64,000 nucleotides of DNA from Ricordea florida (taxonomy: Eukaryota; Cnidaria; Anthozoa; Corallimorpharia; Ricordeidae): assembly GCA_949710005.1 (NCBI GenBank), contig OX453280.1, forward strand, positions 11,499,605 through 11,563,604. Reading direction: 5' to 3'. Shown here one piece after another: positions 31,703-41,750 of this stretch; position 1 is the first letter of the stretch; every line of letters begins with the position of its first letter. A program made the translations under genes and the position numbers. The notes under the pieces were generated by a model. It searched no databases. It was given only the letters and a program-made list of their open reading frames with translations, and was not told the origin of the DNA.

Positions 31703-32933
31703 TTGCAGAAATTTCCCGTGGAATTCTTTGGCTTTCGTCTGAGCGAGTTTCTCATTCTTCCCGTTGGAGATGTGCTGTCCAATTGTCAACAATCCCTTAG
31801 TAAATTAGAAATGTCAAAGTTAGGCGAGATATGGGCTTCTGATAATTCATACCCGGTTGTAAGAGAATTCTTCCGCAGGCTCACAGAGAAAGGGAAGCAA
31901 GCTCAAGACAGTTTTTTTTGGTCTCTCGTTGCTGCTTTCAATACAGTGAATACGAGCGCAACAAGGAATATTTCCATTGCTCTGTTAGAAGGTAAGCACT
32001 ATTCCTCTTATGTGTCCTTACGGCACTTGCAAGCAATCCTGCAAACAAAATTCTTAGTGTGCTACATTTATTAGAATTCCATTAATTGTCTTAAAGCATA
32101 TAAAATTTGTTGTTTAAACAAATAATTATTTTACCCAATTATTAAGGAAATAATGCCCCTAAAAATCATCAATTTTCCGGGATCGAAGCTCGAGGAAAAC
32201 AGAACTTCGAGGAACAGATAAGGTCCAAGGAGATGAAGATGATGGCGCACACTCTTTGCATTTAAGAGTGCTATTTTAACCCTTTTGTATGCGTTGCCTT
32301 CAGTCTTAAAAAGCAGGAGAAATCGCTTTACGAGCACCCTCGGATAATCCCAACTTTTCGCGGAGGTAGATCGAGTCACGTGGCGCATTTTCACCAATCA
32401 TGCACGAGTAAAATGCACGATGTATTACGAAATAGTAACTTGGTTTGGCACAAAAATATGCAGGGGCAACTAAGAACGTTATATGTTCTGGGAAGCGGAC
32501 TTTTTTCCAGGAGCGGAGCGAATTTACGAGTCCAATTCTTTCAGTCCTTTCCGTCTCTCTTGACATGTGGCATACTCTGACGTGAACACCAACTGGTTGT
32601 GTCTTTTCAGCTAGAAACACAGTGATGAAGCCTTGCTCTGGGGAGGTCGTTGACATCGTCGCGTCGCAGAAGAGTAGCTTCAAAAGATGGGAGAAGCTTG
32701 CGAGAGAATTGGAAATAGAAGATGAATTAATCGATCTTTTAGAAGTTGAAGAAACCGACGACTACGAACGCACTCGATTAGTTCTTAAAAGATGGCGCCA
32801 GAGAAAGGGAAGAGATGCCACAACAAGGGATATCATGTTCGCCCTTACTAGGCTAGGGTGTGCAGAGGTTAACTTGATAATCATGGAAAAATTATGCCTT
32901 ATCCCGATTGGTCGGTCAAGTAACATCCGCTGA
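31703..32933 (+). CDS. Death-domain protein gene, two visible exons
   Basis: Exon A spans 31703-31991, after a TTTTCTTTACAG acceptor, and ends GAAG|GTAAGC in phase 1. Exon B spans 32611-32933, after TGTCTTTTCAG; it restores the frame and ends at a TGA. Exon B encodes a Death-domain-like six-helix pattern: SSFKRWEKLARELEIEDELI, LVLKRWRQRKGRDATTRDIM and ALTRLGCAEVNLIIMEKL. Death domains mediate homotypic assembly in apoptosis and innate immune signalling. Exon A (VVREFFRRLTEKGKQAQDSF) is an unassigned helical region. The 619-base intron has standard sites. Upstream exons are probably missing from view, since exon A begins at an acceptor. This is a host gene. Confidence 0.7.
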
Positions 32934-33756
32934 TGTGACCGAAGACGTCATCAGATTTTATTTATTTTACTCAAAGCACGAGTCACTACCATTCTTCATC
33001 GTAGTTGCAATTGTAACTATAACTGTAATTGTTCTTCTTATTTTTTTTGTAATTGTTATTTGATTTTGCTTGCGTTTGTTAGTGGGTAGCACTCATTGCG
33101 GATTATTAACTGATTATTAAGGCTGCGCCTACACCATACAGGATAGCTCTTGAGCCGGCAAAGAAGTCACATTGAATAGGCCTTTTGTTCGGAACGATTT
33201 TCGGTTCGGCGTGCCGTTGCGACGCGCCTGTCTTACAAATGAATCGTCATCTATCGGATAGGTTTTTACGCCACATTCTGGTGCAGTGTGTGAACAGGTA
33301 TTCGAACCGTACCGGAACTGAATGAGACCACCGCTTTAGCACGATTTGTTGGATTGTTTGGACGCATTGTTCCCGTTCGTTCACATAAGGCAGGCACATT
33401 TTACATGTCGGCACGACATACGGTATACGGTACGGTGTGGACACGACCTAAATGCTGATAGTATCTGAAATTGTGGTCGGCTAATCAAAAGTACAGGGTA
33501 GCGTAATGTGGTGCAATGTGTTGTAATTTGTAACGTTAAAGATGTAATCAATATCCTTTAGTTTGCTATCTGACAGGTGGGCGTTTGATACCTTAGTAAG
33601 ATGAACGACGTTGTCTCTACACCCTTGATTAATGGCACAGAGTGTCAGTTAACTTACATGTATATAGATGAAAGATCTGAGCATGAGTACAACTCTTACG
33701 AATGGCTTACGTCAAGAGAAAATGAGGAAAGAGAACATAACCCCGTCTGATATGAT
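32934..33756. other. No supported gene
   Basis: T-rich and mixed sequence downstream of the Death-domain gene. A block near 33613-33655 (GTCTCTACACCCTTGATTAA) recurs at about 36028-36070, marking a diverged dispersed repeat. No coding region is supported. Confidence 0.4.
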
Positions 33757-33955
33757 AAGGGGACAGAATCTTTTTTTAGCGCGAGAATCTAGTTATATCT
33801 CGTTCCATGGCTGCGTGGATTCCACACGGCGCATTTAAATAACAACCACGTGACGAGAAGGACATCAGCCATTGGTCAGTAAAAATAGTTTCCGGATCTA
33901 AAAATAGATTCTGTCCCCTTACCTCATTTACTTATGTAAATGAGGTAAGGGGACA
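33757..33955. repeat. Small inverted-repeat element next to a 42-base perfect palindrome
   Basis: AAGGGGACAGAATCT near 33759 is inverted at about 33910 (AGATTCTGTCCCCTT), bounding a roughly 165-base MITE-like unit. Directly after it, GTCCCCTTACCTCATTTAC and its complement face each other across the loop TTAT (about 33916-33957), a perfect 19-base-arm palindrome. The same GTCCCCTTA end is therefore present three times. Confidence 0.6.
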
Positions 33956-33959
33956 GTAA

Positions 33960-36900
33960 AAGCCAAACGGCGAAAGAAGAAATCTTTTTTTTAAGATCAT
34001 GGATTCAGGTTCGTTAAGTCTTTGCTTAACTTATAAAAATCGACTATCCCAAGCGACACGAGCTGAGGTCTTAGGAAACTAAGTTATTGCATTTGGCCAA
34101 AGTAATTCATAACTTTTCAACATGGCGGCAAAACATTAACCAACTTTGCCCGCATGTCTGCCTTGTGCTTGTCGCACTAGTAAAAATCATCGAAGAACCT
34201 GCCAATAACTACAAAGGAAGATTTCAGATTTATTAGAATTTTTATTGTAAATAGTAGAAAATAGGTTTCTTTTGGTTTTTGATTACTTCGCGAATACAGT
34301 TTAATTTCACTTGTATGTATTATTAAATATTTTAGGTGAGATTTTATTATTCAGTTGATCTAGACATTTATTTTTAGGATTTTTTGTTGTATAAATTCTG
34401 ATTAAGGTTAAAAAATTCGAAGATTTAGGATTCTGGGCCGCTTAGATGCTAGAGAAAAAAAAATACAATATTTCAGTTAATATCAGCGTGCATAATAATC
34501 GTAACGTAGTGGGTGTTAATGAACGTTAGAGTACCTATAATGTACGTAATATGTTTTCTCTGTATTTTCTCCACGAAGTGGGATTTACGATTTGGTGTAA
34601 AATCACAAGTATGATTACAGACCAAATAAAATACATGCAAACATTTCTACTTGCTGGTTGGCTGAGGGTGTCAATTAATTCCAAACAGTTGGCAAAGTTG
34701 AAATTGGTTGCAGAAAAGTATAAAAATAAAATGAATCTAAACCAAATTACCTTAGAAATGATTTGATCATCTAAACGCGTGTTGTTCATTCAAAATTTCC
34801 ACGCAGTGACTATCTAAAACCACGCTAAACATAGCAAAAAATTGATTTTGAGGACAAATAGTTGAAATTGAGTTCAGAAAATAAATTTTTGCGTGCATGT
34901 TACTACAATGCGACTTCTTGAACCTAGGCCACCCAAACAAACTTTCAGCAAATTATCCAATCTCGATCGGGTATCTAAACAACAGAATCTCTACAAACAT
35001 TTTATGTTACCCTCAAAATGCATACAATTTGCTCTATAACTGTATTGAAAACATATCATGATTGAAAAAAAAATCATCGCTGTCGGTAGAAACTAGCCTC
35101 AAATCTGCTGTTAAGTGTCAAAAACAGGCATTTAATATGTGTATGAAAATTTATGTGGGTGGCCTTCTTACGAGTAGCCGCACTGTAACAAATAATCAAA
35201 AGATTTCAGGTGCGATTTGGAGGCTCATCCTTGATATAAAAACCTGTTACGTTCACGAATGATGTACAACAAAGAAAACAAAGGAGACAAAACAATAGAG
35301 ACTAGAAAAATAATAGCGAAAAAACAAAGAACAACTTCAGAGGTTCTTACACCGAAGTAAATCCAATTTGAAATAAACTAACCCTCACGAATTTTTCAAA
35401 ACAACAAATAACACTCGCCCTATGAGTTCTTACAATGTTTTGAGTCACTTGTGCTTATATTTTCCATATTGTTTCCAACTTATTTGACACCCTGTGCAAA
35501 TTGAGCGACACTCAGTTCCCTTACAAAATAATAACCATTGCAATTTCCGAAAAACACATACTTGTATCTGAGAGAGATTTTGAGATCAATTAAACAGAAA
35601 CTTTGTCCATTTTGAAAAACTCCCAAGTTTTGTTGAGTGAGTGGCTGATACTATGGTTAATGTAATCAGTTCCGTGATTGGTGGATTTACCAAAGAGCGG
35701 TTCGCACAAAATACTTTACCAACGGGCCACAGGAAATCCCGGGCAGCATAGTCACGAGGTTCACGCGAGAAATATCCAGGATACGGCAAGGTTTAGATGT
35801 CATTGAGAATGGGTTGTGAGATAACAACTTGAGACATAAATACATGTATATAAATTTTAGCAGTATGCAGGATGTTTTCCATGGGCCTATTATAGACCTC
35901 ACACATTCTGTCTTCAGAGCGAAACTCTCCTCACTCTGCTGGACACAAGCATCCTTTATTCTTTCAATTTATTCTTTGCCTTTTTGAACATTTGGACGCG
36001 CACGGTCTCAGTCATATTTCTCCATAGTGAAGTCTCTACACCCTTGCTTGATGGCACAGAGTGTGTTAACTTGCATCAGAAACCCATTCTAGACTTGAAA
36101 CATAAATGCCTCTAAATGTATCAAACCACAGCTTGCCCACATTCAATCTATCAAGTACCATATTTGAAAAACAATCAAAACTTAATTAACCAATCAAATT
36201 GGCTTCAGTAGTCTGACGCACTTTCTGGGAAATATGGGCCTCTGGTCATAACAGTTTGATGGTTGCCTTTTTAAACTTTTCAACCGTCTCACGGTTTCTG
36301 TCATATTTCTCGGTAACGAGTCCCATACGGTTTCGCACACTGTACCTTCGCTGCTAGTACTGTCACTGATACTTAACATCCAATATATGGCAAAACTATC
36401 CAAATGTGGTAATAATAACTACGGGTGCATTCGATTGGAAAATCTGGATTTAGATTTCCGAAATCCAAAAGGATTTTGCAGTCGAACACAAAATCCACGA
36501 ACGCAATTAACCTCACCTAAGTCCTTTCTGGACACGGATTTCGATGAAGAAATCCAAAATTGGATTTCAGACTCTCACTTTTGCGTTCGTTTAGGAGAAT
36601 CCAATAACGCATTCGTAAAACGGTTGTGCAGCGGTTCCATGCGCGCACATTATCACTAAATACGAGACCGATGATGAGAAGAAGCGTTTCGCGAATCATT
36701 TTTCGGGTTTTTCCAAACGAACGCAAAGGTGACAAATTCATGAAAGGACTTAATCCGTTTCCGGACTTCCCGTACTATTGAAAATCTGGTGCACCATAAG
36801 TAACTGTCATTAACCCACAACATTAATCCTGTGTTATTATCCAACTTATGGTAGCATTTTCCAATAATATGCAATGTGTCTCAGGTACATCACATCCCTT

Positions 36901-37220
36901 GACATACCTCGTTTCCCGAGGAAATGAAGTGATGGCATGATTTAAAAGAGTAACAAACTCGCAAATAAACGAAACTACTCTTATTCAGCTAATTGTAATG
37001 AAACCGAGTTTTTGTTGAATAATAAGACAATTTTCCTGAACAATCTTGAGGAATATCTCAACCAAGTATTTTTGCTAAGCATTCGGCGATATCCTACGCG
37101 ATTTCGCTGGATGGCCATTAAATAAATGAAGCATCAATATAAAAAAACGTCAAAGTGTAGTAAGGAAATCTTAAGGCCACAAATATACGCACTGAGGAGA
37201 CAGTGGTAGAAAGGATAAAG
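33960..37220. other. Long non-coding stretch
   Basis: About 3.3 kb without a supported gene. A dispersed repeat occurs at about 35262-35350 (related to 23335-23420) and another at 36028-36070 (related to 33613). Positions 36425-36640 are rich in opposed AAATCC/GGATTT motifs (GATTTCCGAAATCCAAAAGG), reminiscent of the repeat at 17.8 kb. No RNA gene was seen. Confidence 0.4.
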
Positions 37221-38376
37221 CCCTGTTGCTACCAAAAAAAAAGATGAAAAAGTTGAGCGCAAAAGCCAGCAGCCATGGACAACTGTTTCGGTCTTGTTAG
37301 GCCTCATTAGCATGGTTTAGCCAGCAGATGAGCTCTGGGTTCCCACATTATGAATGTCAAGGTGATGAAAAATGGTAGGATTGTGAGATGTGGGAGCCAA
37401 GAGCTCATCTGCTAGCGGTGCTGTATTGAAGCGCCAGATCATGTCGTCCGGTAGACATACCAAATCAATTTATCACGCGTAATAGAAATGCGCTATCTAG
37501 TACGTGATCGTGGCGAGTACTCCTGCAGTTACCGCGTACGTGTCGCAAAAAAGGTTATTTTGACAATTACATGTAACAGTTGCGAAAAATAGCATTCATT
37601 AGACGGCTTTTCTGAAAGCGATTTCAGTTTTAGTGTGGACGCCATCGTGTTGACATCGTTGTGGCACTTGGCCTTTTTCTTTCTATTCACGCTACTTCTC
37701 TACCGCTACACTCACCACAGGTTCTTGGTGCAGGCGTGTGGACCAAAGTAAGTTAGCCTTTGTTATCCTTTGTTAGTCTTTATGTTGGTTAGTTGATTGA
37801 TTTGTCAACAGAAATAGGGTAACATAGGTGGAGAATTCTGTCACGCCTTAGGAATAGCGTGGAGCCTAGTACTCCCAAGATTTTTTTAGTTATATTTCAT
37901 TCTGTTGCATCGCGATGTTAAGTTTAGTCTCATAATTTTTTACCTTATCGATGGTTAGAAGGACCGTTACTTGTTTCGTCTATTGTATCTCCTATCTTAT
38001 GCATTTAGGTACGTTTATTAGCTAATTAGGTTTTGATTGTCGCATTTCAGTTCGAACTGACAATACAGAATCGACAATCGACAACCGATCTATTTGAGAC
38101 AACAACATTGACTAACTTCAACCAAGTAATTTTCAAGTGTCTACAAGTTGATTCCGTCTCTTGGATCTAACAAATCTTGTGATTTGATACTGTCGTGTTC
38201 GATCTACCATTTCGTGCTCCACGTAACCTTCATGTGATTCGCCTGGATATACTTGTTATCCTTAAGAGTTACAAGCTGTGCCATGCTGATGAGGCCTAAC
38301 AAGGTCAAAACAGCTTTCCATGGCTAATGGGTTTTGAGCTCAATTTTTTCATCTTTTTTTTTGGTAGCAACAAGGT
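37221..38376. mobile_element. 1.16-kb non-autonomous element with ~95-base terminal inverted repeats
   Basis: 37221-37315 (starting CCTGTTGCTACCAAAA and ending GTTAGGCCTCATTAGCATGG) is an inverted copy of 38281-38376 with scattered differences. Inside the left end, a second hairpin, AGCAGATGAGCTCT (about 37322) with AGAGCTCATCTGCT (about 37409), is nested. No ORF or transposase domain is present. The flanks do not show an obvious target duplication. Confidence 0.65.
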
Positions 38377-38439
38377 TTTTTCCCTTTTTTCCCAACGTCA
38401 GATCAAAGACGTTTTTCCATTTGAAACAGTTTCCTGAAT

Positions 38440-38805
38440 CTAGATATTTTTTAATCCACGTAGCCTTGAGTGATTTGCCGTTCCATAAGAAATTGAAAAA
38501 AAAAGCTTGTTGATCTCTTTTATTGCTTGGTGATTCGTTTGCAAAGGTGTGAGTACATAGACCAGTTGGGATGCTGCAAGGCTGTTTAGTACTGTTATTT
38601 TTCCTATTATGCTAAGTCTTCTAAATTTCCAGCATCCCAAGATAGTTTGGATTTTTGCCAGTTTTTTGTTGTAATTTAGAGAGAGTGTTGACTGGTGATC
38701 CGTAGAGAGCCAAACGCCTAGAGCACAGACCTTTCCCTTTTGCCATTTATATTTTTTTTTCGGACAGAGTCTTAGGCTGCAGTTTCTTTTAGAACCTATC
38801 CACAA
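38440..38805 (-). pseudogene. LINE ORF2 fragment, RT C-terminal part
   Basis: 121-codon frame with VCALGVWLS, KLAKIQTILGCWKFRRLSII and VLNSLAASQLVYVL, the thumb-region pattern that follows the RT catalytic core (the first LINE has KLQTKLDMWRARVLTLFGRV at the same place). The SINE insertion separates it from the RT core. Confidence 0.78.
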
Positions 38806-38869
38806 GGTCTCTTTTTCTCATTGTTCAGCCTTAGGCCAGACATATTCCCAAATGATTCTATCCGTAACA

Positions 38870-39195
38870 GTGATGATGATGATGATGATGATTCAGGATT
38901 TATATAGCGCTTTATCCCAAGGCTCAAAGCGCTTTACAACACTTTTTGTGGGGGACTTTGTCAGACTGCTTATTAAGGCGCAAATTGCAGCCACGCAGTT
39001 CACAATCTTATCATAGTGAATAGTAGGATACACAGGTGCCCCCATAACAGAATAAGTGATAGACCATCACACCACACACACTCTTTCCGAACAGTGTGTG
39101 GGTTCTTTAACGTCCCACACCAGTACTGTGAGACGGGACCTACGTTTATCGTCCTTATCCGAGAAGACTAGAAAGTCTAACCATTTGGAGGTGTC

Positions 39196-39228
<33 letters not shown>

Positions 39229-39320
39229 AAAGACCCTGAGTGTTGGTCCGGTCGAGGATTTAAACCCACGACCTCCCGCACGGTAGTCCGGTGCTCTACC
39301 AACTGAGCTAACCGGTTGCG
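38870..39320 (-). mobile_element. tRNA-derived SINE with (ATC)n tail
   Basis: On the minus strand the head is GGTTAGCTCAGTTGGTAGAG (A box) and GTGGGTTTAAATCC (B box). An approximately 350-base body ends in AAAGCGCTATATAAATCC, and the tail (ATC)n, seen as GATGATGATG, is at 38872-38890. This is a full-length-looking SINE of a different family from the one at 8.3 kb. It is inserted in the second LINE. Confidence 0.88.
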
Positions 39321-40385
39321 GTTATATATAATTAGTGATGCTCTTACTGATTCTTCAGTTCCATCTAAAATGAGTGTCGTGACATCCGCATACTTACTTT
39401 AACTTCAGTATTATAGATTTTAATACCCTTTATTTCTTTCTTATTGCGAATAGCTTCAGCGAGTATTTCAACCGACAGTATGAAAAGATAAGGCGATAGG
39501 GGGCAGCCTTGTCTAACACCTCTTCTTAACTCAAAGATATTGCTTGCCCATCCATTGTTTAGTACACAGCTTTCGGTATCGCAGTAAAGAAGTTCAACCC
39601 AGTTTAATAGTGAGGGGCCAAACCCAAAGTGCCGTAACGTTTGGTTTATGAATGATCACTCTAGCGTGCCAAAAGCTTTTTCAAAATCGAGGAAAAGAAG
39701 TAGACCGGGTAATCCTTTCTTTTCTGCATACTTAATAGCGCTATCTAACGTGCGTATATTGTCACTGATACATCTGTTTTTAATGAAGCCTGACTGATCT
39801 TCTGATATAAGTTCCGGTAAACTATTTTGATTCGATTTGCAATAGCCTTTGATGCAATCTTATAATCACAGGTTAATAGTGTCAATGGGCGCCACTTTTA
39901 ATCAGGTTGGGATCTGCGTCCTTCTTTGGTGTAAGCTTGACAATTTCTCACCTTTGTGATACAGCGAGTTTTCTAGTTTGGTAAGAGAAGTTTAGGGCCT
40001 CCGTTAGTGTTTCGCCTATGCCTTTCCAAAAAAACTTTATAAAATTCACGCGGCAGGCCATCAGTAGCAGGTGCTTTTTCAGTGGCCATACCGTTGCTTC
40101 CAAACACTCCTTAGAGCTTAAAAGACACTCACAATACTTTGTAGGGCGTGTTCCCGGTGTCATGGTCTATTGGTCTGATTGTAATGCGCATATGATTATT
40201 TATATAGAATATGCACATATGACTATTTATATAGAATATGCGCAATAAAAATGGAGTATATTCTTATTATAATTACAATGCTGTTTTCTTTCTTCACTCA
40301 AAACTTCTCGTGCAGGTGGAAAGAAAACTTCCGGGTAATTGTTAACTTGTACTTTTGAACTGTAGAGATTTTTGTAGAAGGTCTC

Positions 40386-40751
40386 TCACTCGAGTAGGAT
40401 TTTTCTGTCGGGTTGAATTAAGTCTTTGGCATTAACTTTCAATTGGGTAATTGTTCCGTGTTTGCAGTGTCTCTTCTCTAAGTTTAGAAAGTATTTAGTG
40501 TTTTTTTCACCCTCATTAAACCATCGCGATTTAGATCTTAAAATAGCCCCTTTTGTCTGGTATTCGGTTATGGTTTCAAGTTCCCATCTTTTCTTTTCTA
40601 ACTCTGACCATACATTTTGGCAGTCAGTGGCATCAACGTTGGCGGTCTGCTCCTCCAGGGTTTTTATTGCCTTTTCTATATCATCTTGTTTTTGAAACAT
40701 TTTTCTCTTATTTATTCTGATTGATGCCTCCCTAGTTTTCATTTTTATCAT
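40386..40751 (-). pseudogene. LINE ORF2 fragment, region before RT core
   Basis: 121-codon frame with GAILRSKSRWFNEGEKNTKY and FLNLEKRHCKHGTITQL, the conserved block between endonuclease and RT in L1/Tx1-type ORF2 (compare SRWLEEGERPTKYFFNLEKR in the first LINE). Confidence 0.8.
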
Positions 40752-40895
40752 TTCCCACAGTACGTTTGGAGTGACAGTATTATCTAGTGCATATTCATCT
40801 TTAGTTTGAATTATATTGGATTGTATTTTTTTTTATATTCTTCGTCCTTTAGGAATGAGGTATTTAGTTTCCAGAAGCCCCGTCCTCTCATGTTA

Positions 40896-41215
40896 TTATG
40901 CGTCGAAATTTGCAACCAGTAAATGACCTGTCTTATAACCAGGGGCTATATCTGTGTTGGTTGAGTTGCAAGATGTGCATTGACTTACGAGAAAAAAGTC
41001 AAGTCTGCATTGTACTTCGTGTTTCGTTTGTCTCCATGTAAATCGACGTTGTTGAGGGTTTTGTATTCTCCAGACATTAATTAGGCCTAAGTCTTCGCAA
41101 TAGCTATTTCTGACTTCCAACAATTTTTGTGTGGGTTTTGCAGGGCCGACTTTTTTATCTTTCTCAACAACCAAAACTTAATTATAGTCCCCGCCAATTA
41201 TGATCTCATCGCAAT
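40896..41215 (-). pseudogene. LINE ORF2 fragment, endonuclease C-terminal half
   Basis: Readable from IIIGGDYN through DLGLINVWRIQNPQQRRFTW and QCRLDFFLVS to PGYKTGHL at the position of the catalytic DH motif (K-T-G-H here instead of the usual S-D-H, so probably inactive). The 5' half of the domain is missing. Confidence 0.75.
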
Positions 41216-41285
41216 GATCTCATGTAATGTAAGAGTTGCCACTCTCTAATAGCTTGGCGGCGGATCAAGAGGTGGCCACTAGAGT

Positions 41286-41615
41286 GTGTTCGTATTAGCC
41301 AAACGTCGAAATATACGGTATACACTCACTAACGATGGTGCGCGAGTATCAAAGTTGTTAGTGGCGGACGTACAACAACCTGTTGAAGGCCTTGCCTACG
41401 TGAGTACTGCCGCATCCCTAAGAAATAGCATTGATTTTATCTCAATACCCGTTCCGTGCTCCGGCTGTGGGGTCAGCACCACATTCCAAACGAGACTGTG
41501 CACAGCTTGTGGAGCTTCTCGAGTGGGGGCAAGGTTCAACTATACCGAGCGCCGCGCTCGCGAAGCATTTGCTGCCGACATTCGGGTCCTCGGCAGATTT
41601 CGTATTAGAGAGTAG
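41286..41615 (+). CDS. Small ORF with a C4 zinc-ribbon motif
   Basis: 109-codon open frame with CSGCGVSTTFQTRLCTACGA (CxxC-x10-CxxC), a plausible zinc ribbon, followed by an Arg-rich tail. It stands about 130 bases before the polymerase region on the same strand and could belong to that element. The start codon is not certain, and no homologue is recognised. Confidence 0.3.
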   Translation: MFVLAKRRNIRYTLTNDGARVSKLLVADVQQPVEGLAYVSTAASLRNSIDFISIPVPCSGCGVSTTFQTRLCTACGASRVGARFNYTERRAREAFAADIRVLGRFRIRE

Positions 41616-41750
41616 GCGCGGCTCGGTATAAGGCGTACGCTTATTATAAGGCCAGCGTTCTTGGGAAAAACGAGTGAGCAGCGGGAAAATTTCGTATTAG
41701 AGAATAGGCGTACGCTACTCATTAGGGGAGCGTTCTTAGGGAAACAATGG
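41600..41750 (+). repeat. Direct repeat upstream of the PolB remnant
   Basis: Two copies of a roughly 60-base unit. The first (about 41604-41672) runs from GTATTAGAGAGTAGGCG to GCGTTCTTGGGAAA, and the second (about 41695-41745) from GTATTAGAGAATAGGCG to GCGTTCTTAGGGAAA. They are separated by about 20 bases and end just before ATG 41747. Confidence 0.55.

Larger units (their letters stand above)
38400..41215 (-). mobile_element. Second decayed L1/Tx1-like LINE, split by a SINE
   Basis: Minus-strand LINE fragments in the order endonuclease (40896-41215), RT N-terminal part (40386-40751), RT core (about 39330-40160, broken) and RT C-terminal part (38440-38805). The endonuclease begins at IIIGGDYN (about 41185-41215), so the 5' part is missing. 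The RT core shows RGVRQGCPLSPYLFILSVEI near 39470-39530. It is related to but clearly different from the LINE at 1-3735, and much more damaged. A tRNA-SINE at 38870-39320 lies inside it. Confidence 0.82.

Noticed and set aside
31679..32074. 131-codon ORF as a single-exon gene
   Set aside because: Its start precedes a splice acceptor and its end runs past a consensus donor at 31992; the two-exon model fits better.
39240..39320. Functional tRNA gene on the minus strand
   Set aside because: This is the head of a SINE with a long body and (ATC)n tail inserted in a LINE.
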